From positions 358,383 through 422,382 of the forward strand of contig NW_006281115.1 in assembly GCF_000203795.2 (NCBI RefSeq): 64,000 bases of DNA, read 5' to 3'. This DNA is from Batrachochytrium dendrobatidis JAM81 (Eukaryota; Chytridiomycota; Chytridiomycetes; Rhizophydiales). This document shows positions 25,523-37,439 of the stretch, one piece after another (within the stretch, counting starts at the first letter, position 1; every line of letters begins with the position of its first letter). Position numbers and translations under genes: made by a program. The notes under the pieces are model-generated. The model saw nothing but the letters and a program-made list of their open reading frames with translations, was not told the DNA's origin and made no database searches.

Positions 25523-28500
25523 CTATATTGATGCGGCAGGCAATAAAATGGCTTTGAGCCGTAGCAATCTGTCACTGCTCAAATCTAGCACGGTTTCTCG
25601 CTCCGCTAGTAATTTCTCAGACGTATCCTTGCTTCCTTTCATGGCCAACTGAAATTTTGGAGGCTACAATAAATCATTTTTAATGTTCATCTAAGCATCA
25701 ACAATTGTTTGAGTGGTAAGATCAATGCTACTTACTTGTCCATCAAACGCGTGGAGGTACCTGCGTCGAGCTTCTGCAATGACCCAACCCACTGTTCTTG
25801 GAGTTCCTGATGGTCCACTGGTACACTCAATTTCAAGCAATTTTGACGAGGTATGGGAGTGTGGAAATTCAATTTGAACAGCGGTGCTTTGTCGAGGTGT
25901 TAAACAATGTACTGAAGGGCTATTTAATGAAGAAGCAGTGTGTGCAGTTGAAATTGGAGAAGAGCAAATCACTTGAGTGTTAATTGGTGGTAAGTGCACA
26001 GTCACAGTTTCTGGATTTGTTTTAGAATGCATCCCGGTGGAAGACAACAGTTCTAGTGAATTCAATGTAGTACTTGATTCGTATATATGATCAGTACATT
26101 GATGAGTGGTTTTTGGTAGACTTATGCTTGCTTTTCCAGAAAAAATATCCGAGTTTTCCGACATTGACTCTGCCAAAATTCTATCATTATACAGTAATTA
26201 TGAATAAATAAACAGATTTAAAAAAAGGTACAATAAATTCAATATGCTACCTTTTTCGTGTACGTCCCCTTTGTAGTGGAACAACAGGACCAGAATGATC
26301 CGAATCATCACTGTCATCCAGTAGCTGCTGGTGTGCCTCTAAATAGAGTGGATTTGAAGTGGTCGCATTGGTTGTGTCGATTGGGCTGGAAACAAGATCG
26401 ACAATACCCTTTGATGCATTAATAGTTTTGATAGGCTTTGGATGGTCACGCAATCTTTTAGACGAGGAAGTAGTCGTTATGTTTTGCTTAGAGCAATCTG
26501 ACGTGTGCGAATTGCACGATAATACTTGACGATTTGCACTTGAACATTCAAAAGATTGTGAATCAATTTGCTCAAAATCTTCAGAATCTTGCGACCCTAA
26601 ATCGTCCTACAATTATTTTATAAAATGGTTAAGTAATCAGTGTTGTATAATTGGGCCACTGAAGCAAGTTTGATTACTTACAGTAGCACTACTAGGATTA
26701 GAGCTTTGTAAACGTGTACGTGAACTCAAATACTCAATCTGGGCTGTCAAAAACTTGACTTGGTCAATAAAGTTAAATCTTTGGCATAAATGTCTCAAAC
26801 TTTCTAGGATTTTCAGTTGCATCTCCACGTCCTTAAGCCTTTCAGCCAAATCAAACGCATCACTATGCAACTTTCGTAATATCTGAAATGTCTATCAATC
26901 AAAGGTAAATATGGAATATAATCATTATTTGAAACTTCAAAAAGACCAACTTTACACTTACTGATCCACCATTGGTCATTGCTTGAATCAATTTCCACAT
27001 GGCATTCAATGTAATGGGATCGCATGAATCCACGTCGTCATATTTCATAAACTCTCGATAATAAGTTTGAGCAGACTCCCATTGACTCAGATTAAAATAG
27101 GCTTCGCCTAAAGATTCAAAAATACAAATATACAAAACATATGCTCAGATCATGGTATCTTTTCAAACAAATTTGATACGTGGATAAACATAACACTATT
27201 AAATGTACCTAGACGATATCTTATTTTGTTGATATGATTAGCAGATTCTTTCAAAGTGATGGAGAGACTCAGCAATGCTTTTAAATCAACCACTTCATCT
27301 GTAATCAACCCCAACTCCCTAAACGTAATCACAGTAACGATTTAGACTAGAGTATAACCCGGAATATATCGCTCCAATATACTTTTGAATATGGGCTGAT
27401 TCATACATGTTTATGCTAGCCTTTTCGCTCAACGAAATATATTGTCTCCGATACTCATTCTTGAGCTGTGCATCTAAAATTGTTCGAGATAATGGTGCCA
27501 ATTTCTTTGAAAGCTCGATATCTCGCTTTGCCGATTCCAATGCATCCTGACAAAAACAATATAGTGATATTAGCCATGATTTACCAGCCAACGGAAAATC
27601 ATAAACGCATGGTGATTACCTGGCATTGCTCCAGTTCTTCTGCATAATTGTATTTTTTTGAAATTTCTGTTGTAAAATATTGGCAAGTGTGAGCACCATG
27701 CTTCAATGATAACTCAATAATCTCAAGCATACCTTTATATTTTTCTAAAGCAATTTTTCGCTCAACAAATTGTCCAAGTTTTCGTAAACGATAACCTAAA
27801 TCAGTCAATGTATAATCAGCAAACATACTATAACCTTGATCAAAAAATATCATTAAACGCTACAATTATCCCAAAGAGACTTGAGCTCGCCGTCTATATC
27901 GCCAAGCTTATGAAACAATTCCTGTTCTTGTTTCCCAAACTAGTATTGGCAAAACCAATTTGAAAATTAGCACGCAGGAATAAACTTGATACGCTTTATA
28001 TTAGGTTGATCAAACAAGTCTACCTTGAGCGCTTGAGCATAATCCAATTTTACATCAAAACATGTTGCTAAATTGAAAAATGCATTTGCCTGTTGTTGAA
28101 TATCTCCTAATGCAAGCATATGAAACGTTAGTACTTGGTATCACAAAGCTCATCAATTTGCATTATAACTTGATTAAACTCATATTATAGCCGTATTCAT
28201 GTGCAACAAAGCACTAGACAAGATTGCCAGTGTATAATAAACAATCAATTCACGGAATGATTTTACACCAAATTACTAAACATTGTGTCTTTTGAACTGG
28301 TCGAATTTTTTCGAAAACAGTCGAACCCAGTATTTGAATTGTAATGGATGAATTTGATGATCATGCAATGTATGGTTATGCCAAATGTGGGCAATTTCAG
28401 TTCAAAAATACAGTTTGTGATCATCGTATAATAACTGTTATATTTCCAAGAATTGAAAATAACAATTAAAGTCTATATTCAGTAGGAAAACAACAAATAT

Positions 28501-29573
28501 TCGACCATTGTCTATTCCAGCGCAAAATAGAGGCAGTTTCTGCAAAAGTGTTCCATTTTACATGAATGCAATTATCAATGAAACGCAATAAACACTACCT
28601 ATTTGAGAAAAAATCTGAAGCGATCTTTGTATTGCAGCAATTCCTTTATCTGGAGCAGCGCTAGATTTATACACAATGCCCAAGTTCATGGCAATCATAG
28701 CTCGCCCTCGTAATTTTTGCTCAGGACTAATATCTATATAGAATCCGGGACTCGGTAGAGGTGAATTTACAAGTCGCAACTTGAAAGTATAAAAATAATT
28801 CCGAGATCGAGATCGTGATGATGTAAAGCTCACCTTTTGATCTTTTGACGAGACCGGCAGCATCTCGTAGCAGCAACTGTGCATTATCAAAATGCGCTCT
28901 TTTGGATATTTCCACTTCGTCCAAACTCTCACTACGATGCATACGCCAATTAACAAATAAAAGATGCATAGTTTAGAATTCCGTTATAATAGATAAGCAG
29001 CGTCAACTGTTGAGCAGACCAGAGTTGGAATTCAAGACACCAATTGGGTTACCCTTGATTTATATGATAGACAGCAAGTTCTAGGAGAGCTTCCAGCTCA
29101 TCGACCTCACTTTTTGCCTCTTTCGACTTGCTTAGCCAATTTTGTGCATATAAGATTGCTTCTGTATAGATTCCTAATCTGCATTGCAGTTCGTGCCAAA
29201 ATGATCAGCTACTTGAAAAACTAGAATTCCGACATTGACACTACAGCTCAACTCACTTGCTCGATGCCAACGATAGTTGCTGATATGCTTTGGCTTCTTT
29301 GAGCGGTTCTTTTAATGCAAACGCAAGTTCCTGCACTTCTCGGGAATATTTTGCGACCTGTGCCCAATCCTCGGTGCGTCCGAACAATTCCAACAACTCT
29401 TCAGTATATTTGAGCATTGCACGCTTATCCTTGATAGCTTTGACTTGTGCAAGTTTGACAGTAATAGCACGTAGTGTTTGAGGAATAGATGCACCCACAA
29501 GAATATCATTTTCTCCTGAATTATTGTGAATTCGTCGCTTCACTGTTTCAAGTCGATATGTCACTCGTCCCAT
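25523..29573 (-). CDS. TONSL/Tonsoku-like TPR protein with C-terminal ubiquitin-like domain
   Basis: About a dozen exons. The N-terminal two thirds are TPR-like helices: KYTEELLELFGRTEDWAQVA, EPLKEAKAYQQLSLASSK, GRAMIAMNLGIVYKSSAAPD, ANAFFNLATCFDVKLDYAQALK, EAYFNLSQWESAQTYYREFM. An acidic, Ser-rich linker follows (DDSDDSDHSGPVV). The C-terminus is a ubiquitin-like fold: GTPRTVGWVIAEARRRYLHAF, then PPKFQLAMKGSKDTSEKLL, ending LLPAASI with stop at 25523-25525. TPRs plus an acidic stretch plus this ubiquitin-like segment match TONSL, which with MMS22L protects stalled replication forks. Ankyrin repeats and the C-terminal leucine-rich repeats of animal and plant TONSL are absent. Start is ATG 29571-29573. 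One 492-nt intron (28107-28598) contains a dispersed element. It could instead be another TPR scaffold. Confidence 0.6.
28190..28571 (-). repeat. Dispersed inverted-repeat element, copy 2, inside a TONSL-like intron
   Basis: The left end reads GCCGTATTCATGTGCAAC after TA, and the right end reads CCATTTTACATGAATGCAATTA. The interior carries the family's ATAAACAATC and CATGCAATGTATGGTTATGCC pieces. The whole copy lies within intron 28107-28598; the flanking exons still join in frame (ATAG + GAGATATT). Confidence 0.65.
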
Positions 29574-29779
29574 TACTTGGTAATTGTTGAATTAAAACTT
29601 TGGTCACAGCGACAATGGGAATAGAAAGGAAAGAAAATATGTTTTTTTGGTTATATAGAAAACTCTACTTTTATTATATTTTGAAAACTTGAGCAATTGA
29701 TTGTTGCAGCATATTTGAAATACGAGTTTTTGGTTTGTAAAATTACACAATCGTATAGGCTAGTGCAGACTCTATATAG

Positions 29780-29932
29780 ATGGAGCGCCAAAACTCTTTT
29801 GTTAGAACACTAAATGAGGTACGTTGTCATATACTCAATCAAGATGGGCAACAAACTGGCCGTGTCAAACCAAATGTAGCCGCGGTACAGAAAGCACGAT
29901 CAATAGATGAACAATCAATATTTGAGAAATAA
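29780..29932 (+). CDS. Possible small protein, 50 residues
   Basis: An open frame from ATG 29780 to TAA 29930-29932 reads MERQNSFVRTLNEVRCHIL and ends SIDEQSIFEK. It starts 206 bp from the divergent TONSL-like start and could share its promoter. It might also be the first exon of something larger, since a GTACGT donor-like site follows NE. No homology is recognised. The following stretch to 30111 shows no gene. Confidence 0.25.
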   Translation: MERQNSFVRTLNEVRCHILNQDGQQTGRVKPNVAAVQKARSIDEQSIFEK

Positions 29933-30111
29933 CAACTTGAAAGTGTAGTTGAATCCAAGTACTGTTCAAATGCATGATGCACACTGGTGATGATTACAAT
30001 TTCTCTTTTGCTATTCTTCCTTTCATTCTCATGCTTTTTGTCACTAGCTGTGAATAAAACATGAAAAAAGTCCGAAAAGTCCGAAAATTAAATATTTTGA
30101 ATACATTGAAA

Positions 30112-31026
30112 GCATCAACATGTCATTGACCTTGTCAAAATAATCAAGCTATACTTGACGATTCATTAGAGTATCAATCAGTAGTCTTGTGAACATGCAT
30201 AGTATTGACTGAATCAACACCAGCCATGTATTGCTCTTGAATCTGTCAAGTTCAATTCCATCATATTCATTAAATCATCTTCAATTCTCTTATCTTGTAG
30301 CCAAGACTATATATTCTGCCATCAAATGGCAAGCAATCTTTCACATTTGTAAATCTACACTAAACACTTGCATTCATCCACTTGGACATATACGCAGTCG
30401 TTAAAAGACGCATTCAACTTGTTCATTCCAAGCCATATTTGCATATACAGTTTTTGAACTCGGTCAGATTCACAAAACTTGAATCATGAGTCTGATGGAC
30501 ATCAAGATTAGCTAACCAGAAATATTATTGTAAGCCTTTAAAAACAGTGCATCAAACCTGGTGACCACTTTGGGTCATGACTTTTTATACTGGTCGAGCA
30601 TCTGTCAAACTTAATCGAGACCGAACACGAAGTTCATCTAAAGATACAAGATGATCTGCCAATGTTCTGTATGCAATGGGGAGATGTGTTCGAGTCGACC
30701 TTGCATGAACAAAATTCATGCTTTGAGACTGCTTGTTCTGGTAAAATCATTTGAATATATCGAGATTCAAAGGTTAGTATGGCAAATCTGTTATTCCGAG
30801 TTGTGGTTATTTGGCAAAATTGATAGTAAAATAGCTTGCCATTGAAGATGGAAAATCTTTGGAGTTTTCGTCGGTCTTGTAATGATCTGGAGAGGTTTCA
30901 CCTGCTAGTGTATCTATGCTAGACATGACCATGTCCTTGTTCTTGTCCTTGTCATTTTTTTGTTTAATTGGGGTTTCACAACCATCTTCCTCATAATTGG
31001 GTTCGTCAAGTTTTTCTGTTGATGGC
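30112..31026. repeat. Segmental duplication, copy A (inverted relative to 47458-48378)
   Basis: These 915 bases recur in reverse complement at 47458-48378 (921 bases). The copies appear nearly identical: the 6-bp length difference is one extra AAGGAC unit in the Lys-Asp codon run, and a G/A difference is visible near the outer edge. Copy A contains the last ~70 codons and about 695 bp of 3' flank of the gene at 30807-32044, so it looks like the source. Confidence 0.9.
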
Positions 31027-32044
31027 AATTCATAACGTATCCATGCCTTTCCTTGATGTAGTGATTGAAGCAACTGTTCAAAAAAAATCTGATCATCATC
31101 TGTTGAGCGTCCAGGCAAAGAAGAAACGAGCTGATCCATAATCGTAATCTCGTCTAAAAACGCATTTAGAGCCCAAATAAATGTTTGACCTGCTCGATTA
31201 GCCTCTCGCTTGACAAACGTAGCATGATCTTGAGATAGTTTAGATGATCCTGACGCTGAATCAAAAGACATTTGTCCCTTTTGTCCAAAATGACGCCGAT
31301 ATGGTGACTTTCCAGCTCGTTTTAGCGCGGTCAGCAGTGTCTGGATGCGCCATTTTTCGATCTGTTTAACCGAAATAGCAGGATTTATACCAGCTGTTGG
31401 ACCTCCAACTAAATTGTTTGAAGATGATAAATTGGATGGATCTGAATTTAAAGCCTGCCCAGAATGCGAAATTTGGTGTTGCTGAACAATCAATACTCTT
31501 TTAGTAGCTTGTAGGATATTGATGAGGCTATATAGAAAACGTCGTTCTGCAGAATACTTTCCAGAACAAGACCAAGATGCAGCAAGATAAATGCATGACT
31601 CGAAGGCTTTAAAGATTTGTTGGCAATGGGCAGACAAAACAAAGGCCTTTGCTACCTGTAATACGACATCTCCAGTATCTAATGTATACAATGACCTGAT
31701 GTGTTGAAATAAAAGCTCTGCGTAATCGAGAAGTGCATAGCGTATTCTTTTCCACTGGTCAAAATTGGAAGCTTGTTTTTCAGATGTGCCTGGTAGTGGT
31801 TTGGATGGGGTAACGATCAACGGAGAAGCAGTATTATCTTGAATCAAAACAAGACACTTTGTCGGCAGTAATTCACTGCAGTCTTGCTGCAGCACTTTGT
31901 CAAGTCTATTACAGAATTAGCTCACTGTCTACACGATTAAATAGGTCAAGCGCGAGTATACCTTTTCATTGTATCCTCGCAATGGCTTATTGTTAGTGCC
32001 AGTTCTGTACGGCCAGCGTCTTTTGGACAGTAATAACCAGTCAT
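30807..32044 (-). CDS. Unidentified protein, 393 residues
   Basis: Two exons, 31962-32044 and 30807-31905; donor GTATAC and acceptor TAATAG join MKR to LDKVLQQD in phase. The first exon starts MTGYYCPKDAGRTE. The protein is mostly helical by eye, with RIRYALLDYAELLFQHIRSL and KAFVLSAHCQQIFKAFESC in the middle, a basic segment near residue 220 (KRAGKSPYRRHFGQKG), and an acidic/basic low-complexity tail with a KQKNDKDKNKD run. No domain is recognised. The last ~70 codons are duplicated in inverted form near 47.5 kb. Confidence 0.65.
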
Positions 32045-32121
32045 TATACAAACTAAACCAGGTTTAGAATTGCAGTATTTAGTTAAAAATGGTTTAATTC
32101 AGCAATCACTTGAATATATTA

Positions 32122-32579
32122 GTCATCCGTGTAAAATATATCATTTTTCTGTATTTATCCTGCAATCCATTTGCTTTTGAATAAACAATGCTTGAATATT
32201 GTTATGCTTTTCTATCAGAAATTGACTAACTGTCATTCTCAACTCAATAATATGCAACATACACCATACTATGCCACAAAATCAAACTATAATGTTGAAT
32301 CTACCCTAATCCCTCATTTGTTATCACCATACATTGTACAATCAAGTTTGAAACCAAACTCATGTATTGCAACCCAGTATCTGAGTTTGACTGTTTTGAT
32401 ATTATCAACCAAGGTGTAAACTCATATTTGTTGTATCCTAATATCAGACACGTTGGCACTCTAGTTCAAGGAAGCAGATATTGAACAAGTAAAATCTACT
32501 GAGAATTATCATTTCATGATATTGACTGTTGTGTTTTTGGCACCCTCATCTAATGTTCCGTTTTACGTGAATACAGTTG
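32122..32579 (+). repeat. Dispersed inverted-repeat element, copy 3
   Basis: The left end is degenerate (GTCATCCGTGTAAAATA after TA). The right end is CCGTTTTACGTGAATACAGTTG followed by TA. About 290 bp of interior, from TTATCCTGCAATCC to CAAGG near 32473, is almost identical to the copy at 54387. Its remaining part is replaced by a shorter tail, so this is an internally deleted sister copy. Confidence 0.75.
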
Positions 32580-32929
32580 TAATATAATGCGACATAAGGA
32601 ATTACATTGAGCCTGGAGTTTTGAGATCAGATATTGAGAGTTGGCCTAATGGCTGAAAATTACTATTTATCGTGTAATTCCTAGCCATTCATGTTTTGAC
32701 ATTCGATTTTTACCGAAACTTCGCATTGGGTAGTTTATTTCACTTTTAAACTATTTCTACGACTACACAGTTTTTAAGCGTATCGATGCAGCATTTGCAA
32801 TACAAAACTTGCAATATTGGTTAGACATTCAGTATCTAGACCGATGCTGCTAATCGACTATATTTAGCCCACCAGACCAGATTTACAAGTACTCATTATA
32901 CTACTTTTACAAACTAGGATGCTTCATTG

Positions 32930-35900
32930 TCAGTTTTTATAGCGTCTGAACCCCTTTATCATTTTGGTTCCCATGACTGGGCTGATTGATTTGCTAGAAA
33001 TCAGCTTCACAGTCGATCGCGCCTCCTCTATTGCTGTATTTGGACGAGATGCCCTGTTTCTTAGCAAAGCTGACGAGTGACGTCTGAAATATATGCAACA
33101 TTTAGCAAGGTTATACAGGAATACGATTGTGAATAAATGTCGTCAAAATAACTCATGATAAGTAGTTGAAAAAAGCATACAACAAAGTACCTTGCTGAAG
33201 ATAACCGAGGAGAAGGCACTCGTCTTGGTGCGTCTGCAAAGTCCATCGCAGCTGGATCAAACAAAACATGTTTGGTTTGCTATACGATTTTTGAACATCA
33301 GTGTGTATTTAAATTAAACCAAAATCAAATTTAACTGCAAGTTAAATATACCTTTGCAATATTGGGGATATCTGAAACCATCATTTCAGAACCCAGATAA
33401 CTACGTATTGGAGGAAGTTTTTTGCCTAGATGCTGCTGAGGGTTTTGGGAAGTACCTCGAGAAGCATCCCTAAACGACTATGAGTTGGATTTTGAATAAA
33501 TTGATTGGAAATATCAAAATACATACCATCCTATATGAGAGGAAGCTTGTTTTGAAAATCCAATATTTGTAACAGAAATCGCGTCATTTATTGCAGTAGC
33601 ATTTCCTGTCTGCGTTGCTAAAAGTGGAACCAATCTCATCCCAGGATTGTTTCTATCAAAAAGTATCAGATAAGGTGTTTAAAACAAGTCAACTGACAGA
33701 CAATAGTACCTTTTCCAATTGGAAATATACAGAGCTTTTGAAATGCCTGAAGGAATGCGGGATGGAGGCTGAATATGGTAATGTGCATCTTGATTTTTTG
33801 CAGAGGTTGGTCGAGTAGCACATGAACGAGCGGATGTTGGACGAATTACATTCCAAGCAGATACAGGACGATTGGAAGCAGTCTGTGAATCAGAATTGAA
33901 AGCTTGAAAAGTAGAGACAGAACTATCTCTTTACAACCAAACAATATATGTTATGATTTGGTAGTATAAACATTTCTCGAGTAAAATTTACTTACAGTCT
34001 TGATCTAGCAGAAGAATCTCTTTTTTGCAGCGGGACTGAACGAATAGTTATAGCGCTAAGCAAATTTGGCAGTGTATCCTCCACACACACTTCATGCATG
34101 CCAACACCCTGATCGGAAAAAGAGATTTTATTGTGTGGATGCAGCGCTGTAAATAAATGGGTTAGTATATGACATTCATGCATTTAATCAAAAATACTAA
34201 CAAACTCGCCAAGTTACATTGGGCATATTTGCAAACCAAGTCGTGAAATACTGGAACAATCTGTCATGTAATAACCACATTTAGCAATGTTTGTATAAAG
34301 AATGCATGTCAAAAAAATTACCTCGGCCCATAGCTCTTCAAATACACTCGACACAATATCTTCGCGTACAGATGCATATGGATGTTCTGAAAGTTGCTGA
34401 TACGATTCAGAATGGTTGGTAATATCAGATCTACCAAAAAATTCAATAAGTACACATGGGAATAGTTGAAAATAAAAATATTTTTAAAAATCGATACCAA
34501 CGTTTCATGACATGCAAGCCACTCTTCGGCACTCCCGTGTGTAGAAAATACCTCCTCTCCAAGAAGGTGGGTAGAACGGTTTTCTTGATTTAACTCGTTT
34601 TGCAGTTTTTGAGATAGTGTACTGGCCGATTCTAAAAAAAAATCGGACGAGCTGCCACTCCATAAAAACACATAAGCTGCATGTGTCTAAATTCAAATTG
34701 GTTAGCAATAAAATGAATAAATATCAAAGTATACTCATAACACTGACCTGAAAAATTTCTAGATAATCAACTGGCCCAAGATAAGGTTTTTGGCTGCAAG
34801 TTGGAGAGTAGGGTTGATCAGAATGTTGATGCGTATCAAAATTGCAAGAGTCGGAACAAGACAGTGTCCAATCAAACACTGTCCACATCAACAATCGATG
34901 TTGCTTATCAACTGTATTTTCTACTGGCAACGTATTGATTGGCAATTCATGTTTAGTCTTCATAATCGCAAAAACGTTTACTGCTATTCTTCCTGGATGT
35001 TTTGATCCCCACAGCTTCAAAAGAGCACTTTGGAGTGCAGTAACTCCACCAATGCCATCACAGACAACCGAGATTGCAAGACAAGGTTCGGTTTTTGTCA
35101 GCTTGATAGGATTGCTTTGTGTTGGTGTTTGGCTCCCGTCATCTAGTTCATAATTGTATGCATGATCGTTTACTGGCCTGCATTGGTATACAGCCCTGAT
35201 AGTGTACAAGTAGATTTATACATTGAATGAGAAGCATGTTATTTTGTGATAAATATTCGAGTCTGACACATTTTAAACTTGACTACTGAAGATGGCCTTA
35301 CCAGTATGAGTTGTCATACCGATCGTCGCGTAACCGAGAAAGCGTTAGTCGCACAACAGGATCTGTCCAATCTACCATGCTCCTACTTTCACCCAAAACA
35401 TAGACATCTTTTAATTCAGATTCAGGAGTGTAGTTATGCTGAACTACAGTGCTGGATGCTAAGCTAACTCCTTGCACTTTCATACTATCATTTTGAAAAG
35501 TATTTGACGAATATTCAGGAACTGATGGACACGAGGAATGACTTTGAGCCATATCCCGACAAATAAGCTCATATCCGCTCTCCTTTGTTAGGGATAACTG
35601 ATTTCCTCGCACCCTGTATTATTGAGATAAACCCGCCATTAAAAACTGATTAATAGATGAATTTCAGATGGACTGGCAACATACCTAAAATGAGGAAATA
35701 AAAATGACCATTCGTTGCATTCCTCCAACAATGTATTATCTTTGTCAGAGGGCTGACTTTCTTTGTATAACACTTCATCTAAATGCTCAAGCATATCTTG
35801 GACTTCATGTGTAGCCTTTGCATCATAGTCCTAAGCAACTCGTTATAAATGAAGACGCAAATTAATATTCACATTGAAGCGTTCAACATATTTTCATGGA

Positions 35901-36148
35901 GCGATACAACATACTTGCTCGCTTTCATCCCAAGACCCCACCGTGCTTCCTAAACTTTCCGTGTAATCAATAAAACTATGTGCACTAAATCCATCCATAC
36001 TGTGTCGCTTGTGACCAAAAAAATGCATTTTGGAGCTGTTTCGACCTCTATTCAGAGCAGACTGATATGTATCCATTCTACATTCAGTGTCTAGCCAGCC
36101 CGAGAAAGAACTCTTTTTATAGTCCGTGCATTTATATATCTCTTCCAT
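32930..36148 (-). CDS. FAM149B-like protein (DUF3719), ciliary-associated family
   Basis: About ten exons. Starts MEEIYKCTDYKKSSF at ATG 36146-36148. The DUF3719 signature is clear: WDESEQ, then across an intron AKATHEVQDMLEHLDEVLYKE, LLEECNEWSFLFPHFRVRGN, and a following SGYELI. This aligns by eye with human FAM149B1 (ATEKVQ..., LQEEC, W, FPHLRILG, EGY). Human FAM149B1 variants cause a Joubert-type ciliopathy, so a role in the zoospore flagellum is plausible but inferred. The middle contains a conserved-looking core (LAISVVCDGIGGVTALQSAL; MWTVFDWTLSC). The last exons are basic (DAPRRVPSPRLSSA, RNRASRPNTAIEEARS), ending at TGA 32930-32932. The exact exon set between 33.3 and 34.7 kb is not fully resolved. 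Confidence 0.72.
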
Positions 36149-36370
36149 TGGGTTAAACTAATGTGTTTATTTGAGATAAGCTATCTGACTCGCAATTTGC
36201 CTTGTTGGAATCAACTATAGATTTGGGGACTATTCCCTATTTTTAAGGCAAACGTGTTATATTTGATGATAGACTGCAAAAATAGATTGAGATTCAAACT
36301 TCAAATCACATGACAAGACGTTAACAAGCCGAGTTGCTGCAGAAAGCATTTGGCTTACAACACTGACAAG

Positions 36371-37429
36371 ATGCAAAACGTTTATGACTACGAGGCTGAC
36401 GAAAGCGAAGAAGCGACACTGTCTGATTTGTCCACAGCAGCATACATCAGTTCGCATTGGGTGGTAGGTATCAGATCATGTTTTTAAGATTGTCAGATTT
36501 TGAACTACTGACTATATCTGCTGTTGAATAGCCATCTGATGCGGAGTCTAAGCTAAAGGCAGATGTAGTCATTTTTAATATTGAGCCTATGCCTGCTTGG
36601 TCTGTTTCTGGAAACACTCGTTTTGCAACCGATTTTGTGACTCCAGATGTCAAAACTTTAGTAGCCCAGGTGTTTCTGATCTCAAAGCTAAAGGTGATGA
36701 GGGTTCCAATCTCTGTCATAGACATGGTTTGATCATACTTTGTTAACAGTCATATCGTCGGTTTATTCTATTTTATCACGCTCTACAAGTGCTCGAAAGG
36801 TCATAATACTTTTCAAGATGTTTTGGCTATTTGCCATGTGTATCGATTGAATGAGCATGTGCTGTACACTGAGACATCTAGTGAGCTAGCTGAGGCAGAA
36901 GTAAGAGAGTGGACCGCCACTGTTCTTTCCAATTTGTCTGTGCAAAAAGTCTATGTTGTTGGGCTAGATCTAACAGGATATGCTCCTGGAGTCGTAGCTT
37001 CTGGGTTAACAATTCCCAAGGTAATTCGTTTTAATAGCTGCTAAAATAGGTTGGTGCTTACAAGATTGATGGATCATTTGTATTTTCATGTGCACACACT
37101 AGGAGTTTAATCCCTACCAGCTAAAAATTGGCAATCTATACAGCGGTAATTGGGCTGCGTGCGTGTCCATGGCAAGTTCTTGAGCTTTGATGTGCAATTG
37201 CAGACCTTTCATAATTCTTGATTGTTTTTAAAAACTAACCTTTTTACTATTTTAGGCACTGGTTAAAGGACTATCGACACTAGGACTTCTTTTGCCTAAA
37301 TCTGACGGTGTTCTGCACAAGGCTGTTTTAGGGCTTGAATCATGCCATGATCTGTTGCATAAATTTCCCATCGATACAATGTTTGAAGATTCAAACCACA
37401 TCATTCCATCCACTGCTCTGTATGTTTAA
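36371..37429 (+). CDS. Unidentified acidic protein, 231 residues
   Basis: Five exons resolve in phase: 36371-36463, 36532-36669, 36790-37020, 37103-37162 and 37256-37429. The product starts MQNVYDYEADESEEAT, contains DVVIFNIEPMPAWSVSG, EHVLYTETSSELAEAEVREW, KVYVVGLDLTGYAPG and ALVKGLSTLGLLLPKS, and ends TALYV. The fold pattern is alternating strands and helices. A proteasome-assembly-chaperone (PSMG1-like) identity crossed my mind from the W-containing helix after the cysteine/Glu strand, but the match is weak and I do not assign it. It is divergent from the FAM149B-like gene (222 bp) and convergent with XRCC3, with only 10 bp between stop codons. Confidence 0.65.
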
Positions 37430-37439
37430 ATTGAATCTT

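Noticed and set aside
25798..25983. Plus-strand frames over the TONSL-like, FAM149B-like and chitin synthase genes
   Set aside because: They are antisense shadows of exons with clear protein signatures on the minus strand.
30651..30845. 64-residue frame repeated identically at 47645-47839
   Set aside because: The identity comes from the segmental duplication; the frame overlaps the real gene's 3' end on the opposite strand and shows no protein features.
30949..30985. CRISPR or minisatellite in the GTCCTTGTCCTTG run
   Set aside because: It is a few 6-bp units encoding a Lys-Asp run; there are no spacers and it is coding.
32171..32419. 82-93 residue open frames inside dispersed-element copies 3 and 8
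   Set aside because: They start at non-ATG or late codons, occur only in the two near-identical sister copies and are not kept in the other six copies, so they look like chance frames.
36371..37429. Assignment as proteasome assembly chaperone PSMG1
   Set aside because: Only a loose pattern match around one helix; once the exons were fixed, the C-terminal half did not follow the family.
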